40,104 nt of DNA, taken from Polyangiaceae bacterium. GTDB lineage: Bacteria; Myxococcota_A; Polyangia; Polyangiales; Polyangiaceae. Positions 39,992 to 40,104 of the stretch are shown here, in pieces. The stretch covers positions 1 through 40,104 of the forward strand of contig JABFXY010000033.1 in the NCBI GenBank assembly GCA_013361525.1, written 5' to 3'. Under the pieces are notes generated by a model. It saw only the letters and a list, made by a program, of their open reading frames with translations. It had not been told where the DNA came from and made no database searches. A program made the translations under genes and the position numbers. Within the stretch, counting starts at the first letter, position 1; each line of letters opens with the position of its first letter.

Positions 39992-40104
39992 GTGCCGAAA
40001 CTGCTTCGGTCCGTCGCGGCGCTTTGCACGAGCCTCGCAGTACCCGTCGTTGCCTTCGCCGAAGGCGGGAAAGAAGAGCCGAGTGGGGCAGGCCACGTCT
40101 CGCG
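39992..40104 (+). CDS. N-terminus of an exported protein (truncated by window end)
   Basis: 37 codons are visible from GTG 39992. They encode a signal peptide: basic n-region (VPKLLRS), hydrophobic core (VAALCTSLAVPVVAFA) and a likely signal peptidase I site after AFA, followed by EGGKEEPSG. TAGTGT ends 6 nt before the GTG, and no Shine-Dalgarno sequence is present. The function cannot be judged from this fragment. Confidence 0.6.
   Translation, partial: MPKLLRSVAALCTSLAVPVVAFAEGGKEEPSGAGHVS

Overview
The window is about 40 kb of uniformly high-GC DNA (strong G/C bias at third codon positions, long antisense shadow frames). It most resembles the chromosome of a myxobacterium, probably a Polyangiales/Sorangiineae-type Myxococcota. 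This rests on gene content, not a database match: many lipoproteins with short Ala/Ser/Pro-rich mature N-termini, a Myxococcus-type Cys-rich disulfide repeat, DDDxDGLxDC acidic repeats, a chemosensory operon with a hybrid CheA-receiver, and a VgrG cluster with a DUF2169 partner. No rRNA, tRNA, CRISPR array, IS element or phage gene was recognised.

Layout. 1-1634: the 3' end of a PRISE-like short-chain dehydrogenase, a small Cys-containing membrane protein and a lipoprotein. 1646-10334 (minus): an eight-gene chemosensory operon reading PDC-sensor lipoprotein, MCP, receiver, receiver-CheW, CheR, CheW, CheA-receiver, CheB. Every junction overlaps, six by exactly 4 nt (ATGA or GTGA) and one by 11 nt. 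10480-20873 (minus): three tandem VgrG spike proteins, a DUF2169 protein, a thiolase-fold protein that has lost its expected catalytic residues, a STAS-like protein and an NTF2-like protein. No type VI sheath, baseplate, membrane-complex, PAAR or recognisable effector/immunity gene lies in the window. 21002-22675 (minus): a Pro/Ala-rich protein with the same small helical domain at both ends and a repeating TM...PF motif between them.

22767-31310 (plus, apart from one minus-strand gene at 24827-25210): an ACE-like M2 peptidase lipoprotein, a small lipoprotein with a clear promoter and terminator, HemL, a radical SAM/SPASM enzyme followed by an unusual zinc-ribbon Cys/Asp-repeat lipoprotein, and a protein with two cyclic-nucleotide-binding domains. 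A 119-bp imperfect inverted repeat follows. 31505-36223: a lipoprotein convergent with a minus-strand operon of OPT-family transporter, threonine synthase and BASS-family transporter. 36264-40104: a zincin-like lipoprotein, a 70-residue small protein, an M23 peptidase lipoprotein, an alpha/beta hydrolase and the first codons of an exported protein.

The most system-like parts are the translationally coupled chemosensory operon, the VgrG/DUF2169/pseudo-thiolase operon with the duplicated-domain protein upstream, and the radical SAM/SPASM plus zinc-ribbon lipoprotein pair. A recurring expression feature is a TANNNT hexamer (often TAGGCT) 6-12 nt before start codons that lack a Shine-Dalgarno sequence, which suggests leaderless transcripts.
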